Below are positions 8,481 to 17,813 of a stretch of 64,000 bases of DNA, piece by piece (within the stretch, counting starts at the first letter, position 1; every line of letters starts with the position of its first letter). A program made the translations under genes and the position numbers. The notes beneath the pieces are model-generated. The model worked only from the letters and a program-made list of their open reading frames with translations, did not search any database and was not told the DNA's origin. The DNA is from an uncultured bacterium (lineage in GTDB: Bacteria; Cyanobacteriota; Vampirovibrionia; Gastranaerophilales; Gastranaerophilaceae). Where the stretch lies: NCBI GenBank assembly GCA_949297715.1, contig CASFTJ010000005.1, positions 21,605 to 85,604 on the forward strand, written 5' to 3'.

Positions 8481-8723
8481 ATGGCAGTTGAACAATTAGC
8501 AAATTTGGATTTAGCAAAATTGGGTGCAGGTATTGCAATCGGTTTCGGTGCAATCGGCGGAGGTTTAGGACTTGGTATTGCAACAAAAGGTGTTCTTGAA
8601 GCTATCGCAAGACAGCCTGAAATGAAAGATGAAGCTTTCAAAAACTTCATTATCGGTGCAGGTCTTGCAGAAGCAACAGCTATCTATGCGCTTTTGGTAG
8701 CTATGCTTTTAATTTTCGCATAG
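8481..8723 (+). CDS. atpE: ATP synthase F0 subunit c
   Basis: This is the proteolipid c subunit, 80 residues, two membrane helices joined by the polar loop ARQPE. The ion-binding Glu lies in GLAEATAIY of the second helix. Compared with the Na+-type c subunit of Ilyobacter tartaricus, the position of the first-helix Gln ligand is Leu here and the Ser after the Glu is Ala. The ring is therefore expected to carry protons, although the family comparison is by eye. The first helix is very glycine-rich (FGAIGGGLGLGIA), as usual for small c-rings. AAAGGAG precedes the ATG. Confidence 0.95.
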   Translation: MAVEQLANLDLAKLGAGIAIGFGAIGGGLGLGIATKGVLEAIARQPEMKDEAFKNFIIGAGLAEATAIYALLVAMLLIFA

Positions 8724-8748
8724 AAAACGTTTCTAAAAGGAATTTGTC

Positions 8749-9219
8749 ATGTTTGAATTTAATGCAACATTTTTAATAGCAATGATAAGCTTTGTAGTAT
8801 TCATAATCATTATGAATGCGATACTTTATAAGCCGATTCTTTCAATCATCAGTAAAAGAGAAAACTATATTGATGAAAATCTTAATGCCGCAAAAAATTC
8901 AAAAGAAAAAGCTCAAGGAATTCTTGATGAAAAAGAAACAAAACTTGCGGAATCTTCTCTGCAATCCAGACAGATTATTTCAGGCAGAGTTCAACAAGAA
9001 AATGACAAAGCAAAAAGATTAACGGAAGAAGCAAAAACAACAACTCAAAAAAACATAGCTTCCGCTAAAGAAAATCTGCGTAACGAAGAGGTTCAAACAA
9101 CAAATTCACTTTCGGGAAATATTAAAGAACTTGCGGAATCAATTTCCGAAAAAATTCTCGGCGAAAAAACTTCAATTGATAACGTTGATTATGAATTAAT
9201 CAGTAAGGTGCTTAAATGA
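8749..9219 (+). CDS. ATP synthase F0 subunit b'
   Basis: This is the first of two b-type peripheral stalk subunits. The 156 residues start with one membrane helix (TFLIAMISFVVFIIIMNAIL) followed by the PI..I...R..YI motif and a long charged coiled coil. Paired b' and b genes are typical of cyanobacteria, plastids and some other phototroph-related lineages, where this gene is called atpG or atpF'. Its stop overlaps the start of the next gene in ATGA. Confidence 0.88.
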   Translation: MFEFNATFLIAMISFVVFIIIMNAILYKPILSIISKRENYIDENLNAAKNSKEKAQGILDEKETKLAESSLQSRQIISGRVQQENDKAKRLTEEAKTTTQKNIASAKENLRNEEVQTTNSLSGNIKELAESISEKILGEKTSIDNVDYELISKVLK

Positions 9220-9713
9220 ATACAATAGGTCAAATTTGGAATTTTATAGTAACAAGCAACTTTTTCAACTTTGTTGTGATGGTGCTTATACTCACTTGGA
9301 TAATTAATAAAGTGAATTTGGCCGATATATTGGAAAAAGCAGTTGCCAACATAAAAAACACAATTGAAAAAGCAGAACAGGAAAAAGCCTCCGGAGAAAA
9401 ACAACTTCAGACTGCATTAAAATCAGTCGAAAATTTGGATAACGAAATAAAAGAAAAAATTGAATCTGCCAAAGAGCATGCAGAAAAAATTGCTCAAAAT
9501 ATAATAACCGAAACAGAACAGAAAGTTAAAAATATTGAAAGCAATATAGAAAGAGCAGTAACGGCAGAAGAAAAAACGATTTCGGCAAGACTTTCAAAAA
9601 AAACGGCCGCAGCCTCAGCAGAACTTGCAAAACAACACATAAAAGCAGTTTTGGAAGCGAACCCTTCACTGCATGAAAAATATATCAATCAAAGTATTGA
9701 AGAATTAGGATAA
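9216..9713 (+). CDS. atpF: ATP synthase F0 subunit b
   Basis: This is the second peripheral stalk subunit, 165 residues. It has one N-terminal membrane helix (NFFNFVVMVLILTWIINKV) and then a long alanine-, lysine- and glutamate-rich coiled coil. It overlaps the b' gene by four bases and is followed after three bases by the delta gene, so the stalk subunits are translationally coupled. Confidence 0.9.
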   Translation: MNTIGQIWNFIVTSNFFNFVVMVLILTWIINKVNLADILEKAVANIKNTIEKAEQEKASGEKQLQTALKSVENLDNEIKEKIESAKEHAEKIAQNIITETEQKVKNIESNIERAVTAEEKTISARLSKKTAAASAELAKQHIKAVLEANPSLHEKYINQSIEELG

Positions 9714-9716
9714 AAT

Positions 9717-10262
9717 ATGAACTCAATTCAAATATCAATAACCGCAAAAAATTATGCAGACGCACTTGTTCAGCTTGGACAAGACGGAATGCTTTCGTAT
9801 GATGATATTTTGAAAAATCTGGAATCAGTAAAAGAAATTTGCACAAATTCGCCGGATTTAAATTCTGTTTTAGAAAATCCGACACTCTCTGACGATATTA
9901 AATATTCAATTATTGATGAAGCTTTCCAAAAAGATATCAACGAAAAGATTATTGATTTTATAAAAGTTTTGATTGAAAAAAAGCGTTTTAAAGAATTTTA
10001 CGGAATAGTTGAAGCTTACAGAGATGAGCTTGACAAGATAAATAATCTTCAGCGGGTTACAGTAACTTCAGCTGTAGAACTTAACGAAGATATGAAACAA
10101 AGAATAACGGAAAAACTTCAAAAAAGGCTTTCAAAAACCATTAAAGCAGAGTGGCTCACAGACAAAGAAATTATCGGAGGGCTTGTCGTAAAAATCAATG
10201 ACGATGTAATTGATTCAAGCCTGAAAAATAAATTGGAGAATTTAAGTAAAAATCTAATATAA
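9717..10262 (+). CDS. atpH: ATP synthase F1 subunit delta
   Basis: Delta links the b/b' stalk to the top of the alpha3beta3 head. The 181 residues show the six-helix N-terminal domain ([12 protein letters not shown]...) and the C-terminal stretch ending [28 protein letters not shown] (here [17 protein letters not shown]), the delta/OSCP signature. It sits three bases after b and ten before alpha. Confidence 0.93.
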   Translation: MNSIQISITAKNYADALVQLGQDGMLSYDDILKNLESVKEICTNSPDLNSVLENPTLSDDIKYSIIDEAFQKDINEKIIDFIKVLIEKKRFKEFYGIVEAYRDELDKINNLQRVTVTSAVELNEDMKQRITEKLQKRLSKTIKAEWLTDKEIIGGLVVKINDDVIDSSLKNKLENLSKNLI

Positions 10263-10272
10263 AGGGGAAATT

Positions 10273-11784
10273 ATGGCTCTAATAAAACCAGATGAAATCA
10301 GTTCAATAATCAAAAGCAAAATAGAGAATTATGATTTACAAACGGAAGTTGCCAATACCGGTACCGTAATCGAAATCGGTGACGGAATTGCAAGAGTTTA
10401 CGGTTTACGTAACGTTATGTCAAATGAGCTTGTCGTATTTGATGACGGAAAAGATACATTAGGAATTACGCTCAACCTTGAAGAAGACAACGTAGGTATT
10501 GTTATTTTGGGAGAATATACCCAGATAAAAGAAGGAATGACAGTCAAAACCACCGGCAGAATTGCCTCTGTTCCTGTAGGCGACGGTCTAATCGGCAGGA
10601 TAATAGATCCGACCGGAAAACCGATTGACGGCAAAGGTGAAATCGTATCCGATAAAACCCGTCCGATAGAAAGAGTAGCCCCGGGAATTGTTGCAAGAAA
10701 ATCAGTTCACCAGCCTCTTCAGACAGGCTTAACCTCAATTGATGCTCTAACACCGATTGGTAGAGGTCAGAGAGAATTGATTATCGGCGACAGACAAACC
10801 GGTAAAACCGCAATCGCAATTGATACAATTTTGAACCAAAAAGGACAAAACGTAATTTGTATCTACGTTGCGATCGGTCAAAAAGCTTCAACGGTAGCAC
10901 AGCTTGCAAAAGTTCTTGAAGAACACGGAGCTATGGAATATTCTCTTATAGTTTCCGCAACAGCAAATGAAAGTGCGCCGTTACAATATATCGCACCGTT
11001 TGCGGGAGTTGCAATCGGCGAAGAATTTATGGAACAAGGTAAAGATGTTCTGATAGTTTACGACGATTTAAGCAAACACGCTCAAGCATATCGTGCAATG
11101 AGTTTGCTTCTGAAAAGACCGCCGGGACGTGAAGCATACCCGGGAGATGTATTTTATCTTCACTCAAGACTTCTTGAACGTGCGGTTAAATTGAACGATG
11201 AGCTTGGCGGCGGAAGTATTACGGCATTACCGATTATTGAAACGCAGGCAGGAGATGTTTCGGCATATATTCCGACAAACGTAATCTCAATTACCGACGG
11301 GCAGATTTTCCTTGAATCAAACTTGTTTAACTCAGGTGTACGCCCTGCAATTAATGCCGGCATATCGGTTTCACGTGTAGGGGGTGCCGCTCAGACTAAG
11401 GCTATTAAACAGGTTGCAGGAAAGCTCCGTCTTGACCTTGCTCAATACAGAGAACTGGAAGCATTTGCTCAATTTGCCTCCGACCTTGATCAGGCTACTA
11501 AAAACCAGCTTCTGAGAGGCGAAAAATTAACGGAAGTTCTAAAACAGCCGCAATATGCACCTTTAAGCGTAGCCGAACAGGTTTCTGTACTTTTTGCGGC
11601 AAATGAAGGAATTCTTGATGATATTCCGAACAATCAAATTGCAAAATTTAAAAAAGATTGGTTTATACATCTTAAGTCCAATTTAAAAGAGCTTTCCGAC
11701 AATCTTAACGACGGAAGCGCACTTTCTGATGAAGATAAAGCTCAATTAAGAGCAAGTCTGGAAGAATTTAAGAAAACATTCTAG
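10273..11784 (+). CDS. atpA: ATP synthase F1 subunit alpha
   Basis: This is the non-catalytic nucleotide-binding subunit of the F1 head, 503 residues, the usual size. It has an N-terminal beta barrel, the Walker [10 protein letters not shown] near residue 170, the Walker B region [13 protein letters not shown], and the family signature [27 protein letters not shown] precedes the ATG. The beta and epsilon genes are not in this window; in cyanobacteria they form a separate operon. Confidence 0.97.
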   Translation: MALIKPDEISSIIKSKIENYDLQTEVANTGTVIEIGDGIARVYGLRNVMSNELVVFDDGKDTLGITLNLEEDNVGIVILGEYTQIKEGMTVKTTGRIASVPVGDGLIGRIIDPTGKPIDGKGEIVSDKTRPIERVAPGIVARKSVHQPLQTGLTSIDALTPIGRGQRELIIGDRQTGKTAIAIDTILNQKGQNVICIYVAIGQKASTVAQLAKVLEEHGAMEYSLIVSATANESAPLQYIAPFAGVAIGEEFMEQGKDVLIVYDDLSKHAQAYRAMSLLLKRPPGREAYPGDVFYLHSRLLERAVKLNDELGGGSITALPIIETQAGDVSAYIPTNVISITDGQIFLESNLFNSGVRPAINAGISVSRVGGAAQTKAIKQVAGKLRLDLAQYRELEAFAQFASDLDQATKNQLLRGEKLTEVLKQPQYAPLSVAEQVSVLFAANEGILDDIPNNQIAKFKKDWFIHLKSNLKELSDNLNDGSALSDEDKAQLRASLEEFKKTF

Positions 11785-11798
11785 GAAAGGAGTCGATT

Positions 11799-12155
11799 AT
11801 GAAATGTTATTACCATCATGATAGAGATGCATTCGGTGTCTGCCAGGCTTGCGGGAAAGGTCTGTGCCTTGAATGTATGGATACTTCCAATAACATCACA
11901 AAATGCAAAAACAGCCCAAGCTGCAAAGAAAAGGTCAGATTATTAAACATTTCATATAACAACATTCGCTCCACATTTTCTAAAGGACAAAAATTAGTTT
12001 CTATAATTGTTGGAATGTTGTTTTTCATATCGGGACTTGCAGGATTATTTATTGCACCGATTGTAGAAGATAATTTTATGATAGTTCCCTGCATAATCTT
12101 TTTAGTAATAGGGTTTGCAATTCTTTTCAGCGCCCGCAGAATTCGGACGAACTAA
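11799..12155 (+). CDS. B-box-like zinc finger membrane protein inside the ATP synthase operon
   Basis: This 118-residue protein begins with a cysteine/histidine cluster (CYYHHDRDAFGVCQACGKGLCLEC, then CKNSPSCKEK) resembling a B-box-type zinc-binding domain, and ends with two hydrophobic helices (VSIIVGMLFFISGLAGLFIA and MIVPCIIFLVIGFAILF) and a basic tail. It sits 14 bases after atpA and 15 before atpG, with AAAGGAG at its start, so it is made with the ATP synthase. No standard F0F1 operon has a gene here. A role as an assembly factor or membrane regulator of F1 is a guess; it could also be a neutral insertion. Confidence 0.75.
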   Translation: MKCYYHHDRDAFGVCQACGKGLCLECMDTSNNITKCKNSPSCKEKVRLLNISYNNIRSTFSKGQKLVSIIVGMLFFISGLAGLFIAPIVEDNFMIVPCIIFLVIGFAILFSARRIRTN

Positions 12156-12170
12156 TTTCAGGTAAAAATT

Positions 12171-13103
12171 ATGGCAAATTTGAAAGATATAAAAAACAGA
12201 ATACAAAGTGTTGAAAGCACCAGAAAAATAACACGAGCAATGAAAATGGTTGCAGCAGCAAAAGTTAAACGAGCAGAGTCAACCGTCAAAATGTCACGGC
12301 CTTTTACTCAAGAATTGAACGAAATGTACAAAAGACTTCTTGCCTCAGTCGGTGCCTATTCAAATATAACCCTAAAAATTAAAAGTGCGATTGACAATTA
12401 CCCTGCACTTTTACAGACAAGAGATACAAAAACAGCCGGTATTCTGGTTATAACTTCTAACAAGGGTCTTGCAGGCGCTTACAACGGCAATATCATCAAA
12501 AAAACCTTACAGACAATCAAAGACTATAACGAAAAAGGGATTAAAACAATTCTTTTCATTGTCGGACAAAAAGGTATCAGCTCATTAAAAAGAAGATGCA
12601 AAAATTTTGACTGTGAAATTGCCAATACTTATGTTGCAATCGCAAACAATCCGACAGGAGAAGGAGCACATTCAATAGTTTCAGATATTGCTGAATATTA
12701 CGTCAGTGAAAAAATTGATAAAATTGAAATCATTACAACAAGATTCAAAAACATGATGAGTTATTTTATCGAAAACTGGGAAGTTCTTCCACTCCAGACA
12801 AAAGAAGACATCCACGAAAGACTTCACGACAATATAGCGGAACCTCTGATGGAATTTGTACCTGATATGCATAACATTTTACAAAAAGTTGTTCCGATGT
12901 ATATTGCAAACATTATTTTTCAGGCACTTTTAGAAGCTCAAGCAAGCGAACTTGCCAGCCGAATGACAGCAATGTCTGCCGCTACAAGCAATGCAGAAAA
13001 AATGCTTAAGACACTCTCTACCGAATACAACAAATCCCGTCAATTTGCAATTACGCAGGAAATTATTGAAGTTGTTTCAGGTGCAAATGCCCAAATCGGC
13101 TAG
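12171..13103 (+). CDS. atpG: ATP synthase F1 subunit gamma
   Basis: This is the central stalk subunit, 310 residues. It shows the N-terminal helix signature (MANLKDIKNRIQSVESTRKITRAMKMVAAAK), the Rossmann-like middle, and the C-terminal helix with SELASRMTAMSAATSNA. It is about 20 residues longer than E. coli gamma, mostly through small insertions. I do not see the long redox or regulatory insertion of cyanobacterial or plastid gamma. It closes the operon; a small regulator gene converges on it five bases later. Confidence 0.95.
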   Translation: MANLKDIKNRIQSVESTRKITRAMKMVAAAKVKRAESTVKMSRPFTQELNEMYKRLLASVGAYSNITLKIKSAIDNYPALLQTRDTKTAGILVITSNKGLAGAYNGNIIKKTLQTIKDYNEKGIKTILFIVGQKGISSLKRRCKNFDCEIANTYVAIANNPTGEGAHSIVSDIAEYYVSEKIDKIEIITTRFKNMMSYFIENWEVLPLQTKEDIHERLHDNIAEPLMEFVPDMHNILQKVVPMYIANIIFQALLEAQASELASRMTAMSAATSNAEKMLKTLSTEYNKSRQFAITQEIIEVVSGANAQIG

Positions 13104-13107
13104 TATA

Positions 13108-13329
13108 TTAATTTAACGGCAATAAATCATCTAAGCTTACCCCTAATGACCTTGCAATGTTGGCAACTACTAAAATTGTAGGACAAACTTTTTCGTTTTC
13201 AATTCTATATAAATGTTGAGGTGTAATATCAGACATTTCGGCAAGATGCTCTTGCGATATTTTTTTCCTTGCACGTTCTATTCTTATATTTTCTGCAAGT
13301 ATTTTTAATACATAATTTTTATCTAACAT
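13108..13329 (-). CDS. XRE-family HTH regulator
   Basis: This 73-residue protein is a single helix-turn-helix domain of Cro/C1 type: IRIERARKKISQEHLAEMSDITPQHLYRIENEKVCPTILVVANIARSLGV is the five-helix pattern with the typical Q.ELA....I....I...E order. It ends four bases after the atpG stop and is divergent from a prepilin-like gene at 13444. A 12-bp palindrome and a strong promoter lie in the shared intergenic region, so it probably controls that gene or itself. A second regulator/prepilin pair with the same layout occurs at 26733-27738. Confidence 0.88.
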   Translation of the reverse strand: MLDKNYVLKILAENIRIERARKKISQEHLAEMSDITPQHLYRIENEKVCPTILVVANIARSLGVSLDDLLPLN

Positions 13330-13347
13330 AACAATATTCTAACTTTA

Positions 13348-13375
13348 TTGACAAAAAAATATCACAATTTATAAT
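13348..13375 (+). promoter_or_regulatory. Consensus promoter of the prepilin-like gene
   Basis: TTGACA (13348-13353), a 16-base spacer and TATAAT (13370-13375) match the vegetative consensus exactly. It reads toward the gene starting at 13444. Confidence 0.8.
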
Positions 13376-13385
13376 TTAATATATA

Positions 13386-13397
13386 AACATATATGTT
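13386..13397. promoter_or_regulatory. Candidate operator palindrome
   Basis: AACATATATGTT is a perfect 12-bp palindrome at about +5 to +16 of the promoter at 13348-13375, between the divergent XRE regulator and the prepilin gene. Binding by that regulator is inference. Confidence 0.45.
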
Positions 13398-13443
13398 ATA
13401 TTATTAATCTATAATACTTATTTATAAAAGATTGTGAGGGATA

Positions 13444-14085
13444 ATGGATTACAACACCAAAAAAGCTGCTTTTACAATGGCAGAAGTATTGATTACAATA
13501 GGGATTTTGGGACTGGTTATGGCAATGACATTTCCATCAATAGTTCGAAAATATAAAAGAAAAACCACAGAAACTAAATTAGCAAAATTTTACACAATAA
13601 TGAATCAAGCCATAAGAATGTCAATTTCAGAACACGGTGAAATTTTAATTGACAATACAAATAAAACATCCGTTTCAAATTCAGCATACATTGAAAAATG
13701 GTACAAAGAAAATATAACAAAATACATAAAAAAAATCTATGAAGAAGGTGCAGACAAAAACGGTACCTATTATAGAGTAAGCTTTATAGACGGAACAGGA
13801 TTTAACAGTTATATGAGCAGTTCAAATCCAACTACAGGAAAAAGCGCTTTATATATATTTTACTGCATTGACTATAAAAACTGTAAACTCGGTCAATTTG
13901 ACGGTGAAAATCATTTTTTATTTGTTTACAATTCTGAAAAACAAAGTATAACTACAGCTCACCAAGGACAAAGTTACAAAAATTTAAGAAACAATTGTTA
14001 TAACACTAATAACAGACACAGCTGCGCAGCATTAATTGAAGCAAACGGCTGGAAAATACCGGACGATTACCCTTGGATTAAATAA
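13444..14085 (+). CDS. Prepilin-type (type II/IV secretion or pilus) protein
   Basis: This 213-residue protein has a type III-like leader: a short basic segment (DYNTKKAA) followed by FTMAEVLITIGILGLVMAMTFPSIV, the hydrophobic N-methylation helix with Glu at position +5. The residue before the Phe is Ala rather than the usual Gly. The globular part is polar with several cysteines late in the protein and ends NGWKIPDDYPWIK. The same C-terminal NGWKIPDxYP signature occurs in the truncated gene at 38565-39257. No pilus assembly genes are nearby, so it is likely a minor pilin or pseudopilin using machinery encoded elsewhere. Confidence 0.82.
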   Translation: MDYNTKKAAFTMAEVLITIGILGLVMAMTFPSIVRKYKRKTTETKLAKFYTIMNQAIRMSISEHGEILIDNTNKTSVSNSAYIEKWYKENITKYIKKIYEEGADKNGTYYRVSFIDGTGFNSYMSSSNPTTGKSALYIFYCIDYKNCKLGQFDGENHFLFVYNSEKQSITTAHQGQSYKNLRNNCYNTNNRHSCAALIEANGWKIPDDYPWIK

Positions 14086-14086
14086 A

Positions 14087-15727
14087 CTACTTCAATGCTG
14101 TAAATTCATTAAGATTTTTAACTTTCATATTTACTAATGAAGAATTCACATCGGTAATTTGAGCTTGAGCTTTCTGTTCAGCCAATCTTGCTTTACGTTT
14201 TGCCTCTGATTTATTCGTCATATAAATATTAAGTTTAGGAATACCTATACCGAGAACTAATCCTGAGTATAAATATCCGGCAATTTGAGCAAGATTTAAA
14301 ATTTTTAACTGACGTCTTACAGCCTTGCCTGTCTCTGATGCCGGCAAAAGCTTCATCATTTGTGAAAATTTCAAAGCTTTACCATCCTTGGTTACTGCGC
14401 TTATATTCGAACGTTTTAATCCTTCAATCAAAACTTCATCACGTGTTTTAAGTTTTTTCTTAAAGAACGATGATTCTTTCGGATTTTTGAGAAGCGATTT
14501 ATTCTTATCCATTGCAAGTGCAACGCCTTTTGCAACAAAGTTCCCTAAAACAAGCCAGTTAAAGAATCCTAAAACATCTTTTACAACAGATTCTCTGAGC
14601 TCATCCTTATCTCTTGCTACGATAAATCTTGACATAATCGTCATACCGTAAATAAGCTTGAACTGGTTTATTGTCGGAATAATCCCTTTGAATTGAATAT
14701 TCTTTAACAGACCGCCTTCTTTTCTTGCCAAATCTGCAATAATACCGCCACCAAAGACTGTAGCTGCTGCCAGTTTCCAAAGTTTAAAATTAAAACTCTT
14801 GTCTTTTTCACGTCCTTCAACTCCGACAAAACCGTCGCTTCCTGTCTTTTTCTTTGTCAGGTATATGTTCAACGGCTGAATCGACATACCGACACCGCTT
14901 GCTATTGCCATACCGACAACAGTTCTGCGATTATTTACGTTTTTAATTCCCTTTATAAATTTATTCTTTGAAAAATCTGAAACTTTTTCAAATTCTTCAA
15001 CTACTTTTTCTTTTGTTAAAGTTTTTGATATATTGTATAAATTTTCAATAAAGGTTGAAAGATTATTTGAAGTTTCTTTTCCAAAGGCTTTTAATTTGTA
15101 ATCTGATTCAGAGCCTGTTGCTTCAGTTATATAATTTACCAAAAACTGTTTTGTTGATTTCGGTATGGTATCTTTGTCCATATCAGGACTTATAAGCACA
15201 CTTAACAAACGATTTTTAACAACATCAACATCATAATCTGAAAGTTTCTTTTCTTCGCCTCCGATAGTTGTAGTTAAATTTTTCAGGACATCATCCAGAG
15301 TATTTCCAAGCGCATTGTCCTTGTTTTTGTGAATATTATCGTGAAAATATTTACCTATGATATCGAAAGACTCGTTATCAGCAAAAATTTTGTCTGCTCT
15401 TACATTAAATGTTTTATTAAGAGCCAAAGAAAATGCCAAAGCGGCAAGAGATCCGTAAACCCCGATTAAAGAATGGTTAATTGTACCTGAAGCTTCACGA
15501 CGTCCGGTTTCCATACCTGCTGCAGGGCCTCTGTTTATAAAGTCAACGGTGGTTCTTGGCAGAACCATTGAACCTACGTCAACAGCATTTGCGCCCCAAG
15601 CCTGGTTTGTATCCAAAAACCTTAGCCCAAGACTAAAGTAATCGCCTGCGCCTTTAAATTGAATATTCTGTTTTTCCTTTTTGTTTTCAGTTAATGTCTT
15701 AAATTGTGGGGTTTCTTGAATTTTCAT
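14087..15727 (-). CDS. Large membrane-associated protein of unknown function (paralogue 1)
   Basis: I do not recognise this 546-residue protein. It has an N-terminal QNIQFKGAG motif, then conserved stretches shared with the upstream neighbour: VDVGSMVLPRTTVDFINR, REASGTINHS, a hydrophobic segment, GMSIQPLNIYLTKK, and a late block FKGIIPTINQFKLIY...SRFIVARDKDELRESVVKD. Several hydrophobic segments suggest membrane association. It ends with a helical charged tail. A strong AAGGAG lies before the ATG, 12 bases after the neighbour's stop. The two genes clearly arose by tandem duplication. Confidence 0.75.
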   Translation of the reverse strand: MKIQETPQFKTLTENKKEKQNIQFKGAGDYFSLGLRFLDTNQAWGANAVDVGSMVLPRTTVDFINRGPAAGMETGRREASGTINHSLIGVYGSLAALAFSLALNKTFNVRADKIFADNESFDIIGKYFHDNIHKNKDNALGNTLDDVLKNLTTTIGGEEKKLSDYDVDVVKNRLLSVLISPDMDKDTIPKSTKQFLVNYITEATGSESDYKLKAFGKETSNNLSTFIENLYNISKTLTKEKVVEEFEKVSDFSKNKFIKGIKNVNNRRTVVGMAIASGVGMSIQPLNIYLTKKKTGSDGFVGVEGREKDKSFNFKLWKLAAATVFGGGIIADLARKEGGLLKNIQFKGIIPTINQFKLIYGMTIMSRFIVARDKDELRESVVKDVLGFFNWLVLGNFVAKGVALAMDKNKSLLKNPKESSFFKKKLKTRDEVLIEGLKRSNISAVTKDGKALKFSQMMKLLPASETGKAVRRQLKILNLAQIAGYLYSGLVLGIGIPKLNIYMTNKSEAKRKARLAEQKAQAQITDVNSSLVNMKVKNLNEFTALK

Positions 15728-15739
15728 TTTGTTTTCTCC

Positions 15740-17515
15740 TTACGAATTCATAAATGCTTTAAACGAAGTATTAACGGCTGCTGGTCCTGTCGAACTGTAA
15801 TTCGATGAGGCTGAGGCAGCCGAACTACCGGCGCCGCCGGAGGTTGCGTTCGTTTTTGTGGCATTTAATTTCGCAAGATCTTGTTTTGCTTTATTTTTTT
15901 GTGCCTGAGTTCTTGTGTAAAGAGGTATAAATATACCTAATGATACCAGTGAGAATGCTATATTACCAAGCTGGCAAATTGTTCTTAATCTCTTGTCATG
16001 AACAGTTGATAATTCGTCAGTTGATTTTAATGAAGTATGTTTTGCCCAATTCCAGAATTTCTGGAATACATTCGCATCTTTATCAAGTTTTTTGAGTCTG
16101 TTAATCAAAGTAACTTTGCCTTTATTTTTGTATTCAATTAAAGATGCAATACCTTTTGCGGCATAATCGCCTAAGAAGTAGAAGCTTGAGAATGTCGCAA
16201 TATCACGTATTGTAGATTCCTTAAGTTCGTTTTTGTCTTCTGCTGCACCCATACGGCTTGCAAATGTAGCAGTTGATATAATTCTTGCCTGATCCATCGT
16301 CGGAAATAAACCTTTGAATTGGAATAAAGATTTCAGACTCGGTTTATCCATAACCATCGACAATCCGCAAACACCAAGCATTGAACCTATGGAAATAAAT
16401 TTCTGTTTTAAAAGCTGAAGTTTCTCTTCTTTGGTCGGTTCTTTATACTCTTTATTTTCGTTGTAGTCGTTATATATCGGAGCACCTTTACGTCCTGAAA
16501 TTTTATGAGTAATCCATCTGTTAATCGGCTGAGCTGAAATTGCAAGAGGAATAATTAATCCTAAACCGCCTATACTTTTCCAGTTTACAAGGTGTTTTGC
16601 CTGCTTAAAGTATTTTGCAAGCTCATCTGCCGATTGAATTCCGCGTGATTTTGCTCCGTAAAGAACTTTTGGTGTATCTTTACAGAAAGATGAAAGACTG
16701 TTGCCAAGATATCCTTCTTCTCCTGCAAATCTTATGTTTTCTGCAATATGTGTTAAATTAACAAGTTTTTTATAAGCTTGCTTAGTATTTTTATATTCTC
16801 CACTTTCGGCAGCTTTTGCAAGAATATTGAAAGCATCTTCCGCATCAGATTTAAGGCGGATGTTTGAAACAACTTCATCTATATTCTTAAGCCCTTTGAT
16901 TTCTTCGGGATTATCAGCCAGAAGCTCTGCAAATGCTTTCATCCCGCCTTTTTCATAAGCTTTTCCGTCAACACCTTCCATTGACAAAATTGAGCGCATA
17001 AAGAAGTTTTTAAAATCTTTTTCCGTGTGTTTGCCGGGAGTGTAAAACTTCGCTATTTTATCGTAAGCTTCTCCGTTTGCCCAGTTGTTTATAAGGTTTT
17101 TATCAAACTTACCCATTACAGACCAGTTAAATAATGTTCCGGCTCCCATTACTATAAAACTTGGCAACAGACAATTAATTATCAGACCGGAACCTTCTCT
17201 TCTTAATGCCTCAAACCCGCCTATCCAGTTGAATTGACGTTTTCTTTTTCCGTTTTCATCTAATATCGGATTTCCGTCTTTATCTTTCTTATTTGAGCCT
17301 GCAGTAGTTTCTATTATTGTTCTTGGAACAATCGCTGTCGATAAATCCAGAACAGACACATTTAACATCGGGTGTTCTTCACACTTTTGAACACCTTTTA
17401 CAAGCAAATCAACAAATCCGCCTTTGAATGACGGTGAATTACTCATCTGCTTTTTATTAATACACACAGGGATATTTTTTTTATCTGCACTATTTATATC
17501 TACTTTAGTAATCAT
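15740..17515 (-). CDS. Large membrane-associated protein of unknown function (paralogue 2)
   Basis: This 591-residue paralogue of the downstream gene is also of unknown function. Matching blocks in order are SPSFKGGFVD at the N-terminus, LDLSTAIVPRTIIET, RREGSGLIIN, a hydrophobic segment, AISAQPINRWITHK, and FKGLFPTMDQARIIS...SRMGAAEDKNELKESTIRD. The C-terminal tail is serine-, alanine- and glycine-rich (low complexity). The ATG at 17515 is used here; a GTG at 17545 is also in frame and neither has a good ribosome site, so the start is uncertain. The pair forms a two-gene operon. Confidence 0.72.
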   Translation of the reverse strand: MITKVDINSADKKNIPVCINKKQMSNSPSFKGGFVDLLVKGVQKCEEHPMLNVSVLDLSTAIVPRTIIETTAGSNKKDKDGNPILDENGKRKRQFNWIGGFEALRREGSGLIINCLLPSFIVMGAGTLFNWSVMGKFDKNLINNWANGEAYDKIAKFYTPGKHTEKDFKNFFMRSILSMEGVDGKAYEKGGMKAFAELLADNPEEIKGLKNIDEVVSNIRLKSDAEDAFNILAKAAESGEYKNTKQAYKKLVNLTHIAENIRFAGEEGYLGNSLSSFCKDTPKVLYGAKSRGIQSADELAKYFKQAKHLVNWKSIGGLGLIIPLAISAQPINRWITHKISGRKGAPIYNDYNENKEYKEPTKEEKLQLLKQKFISIGSMLGVCGLSMVMDKPSLKSLFQFKGLFPTMDQARIISTATFASRMGAAEDKNELKESTIRDIATFSSFYFLGDYAAKGIASLIEYKNKGKVTLINRLKKLDKDANVFQKFWNWAKHTSLKSTDELSTVHDKRLRTICQLGNIAFSLVSLGIFIPLYTRTQAQKNKAKQDLAKLNATKTNATSGGAGSSAASASSNYSSTGPAAVNTSFKAFMNS

Positions 17516-17813
17516 AAAATTGTCTGGTCTGATTTTTAACAACACATATTATAACAACTACACAAAACTATTAAAAGCTGTGAATTTTAAAAATTGCGTT
17601 TTTATTCCGTAATGTTAAGGAGATATTAAGAACATTTTTTGATTTTTTTTCTAAATTCAGATTATTTTAAAAAGTTTTTTATTGTTTTTACACTAAAAAT
17701 CGCTCTGTAGGAATAAATTTATTGCAAATTTTCTAAAATTTTCTTTTGAAAATAAATGTAAAAAATTGTAAAGAATACGCTTTATTTTCTTATTTTTATA
17801 TACCTTTTATATA
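17516..17813. other. AT-rich intergenic region
   Basis: This stretch of about 300 bases holds no gene that I can support. It separates cca (whose 3' end is on the right) from the start of the paralogue operon and presumably contains that operon's promoter, which I cannot pick out. Confidence 0.5.

Noticed and set aside
12171..13103. Cyanobacterial/plastid-type regulatory insertion in gamma
   Set aside because: The extra length is spread over small insertions and I see no disulfide-type cysteine pair in the expected region.
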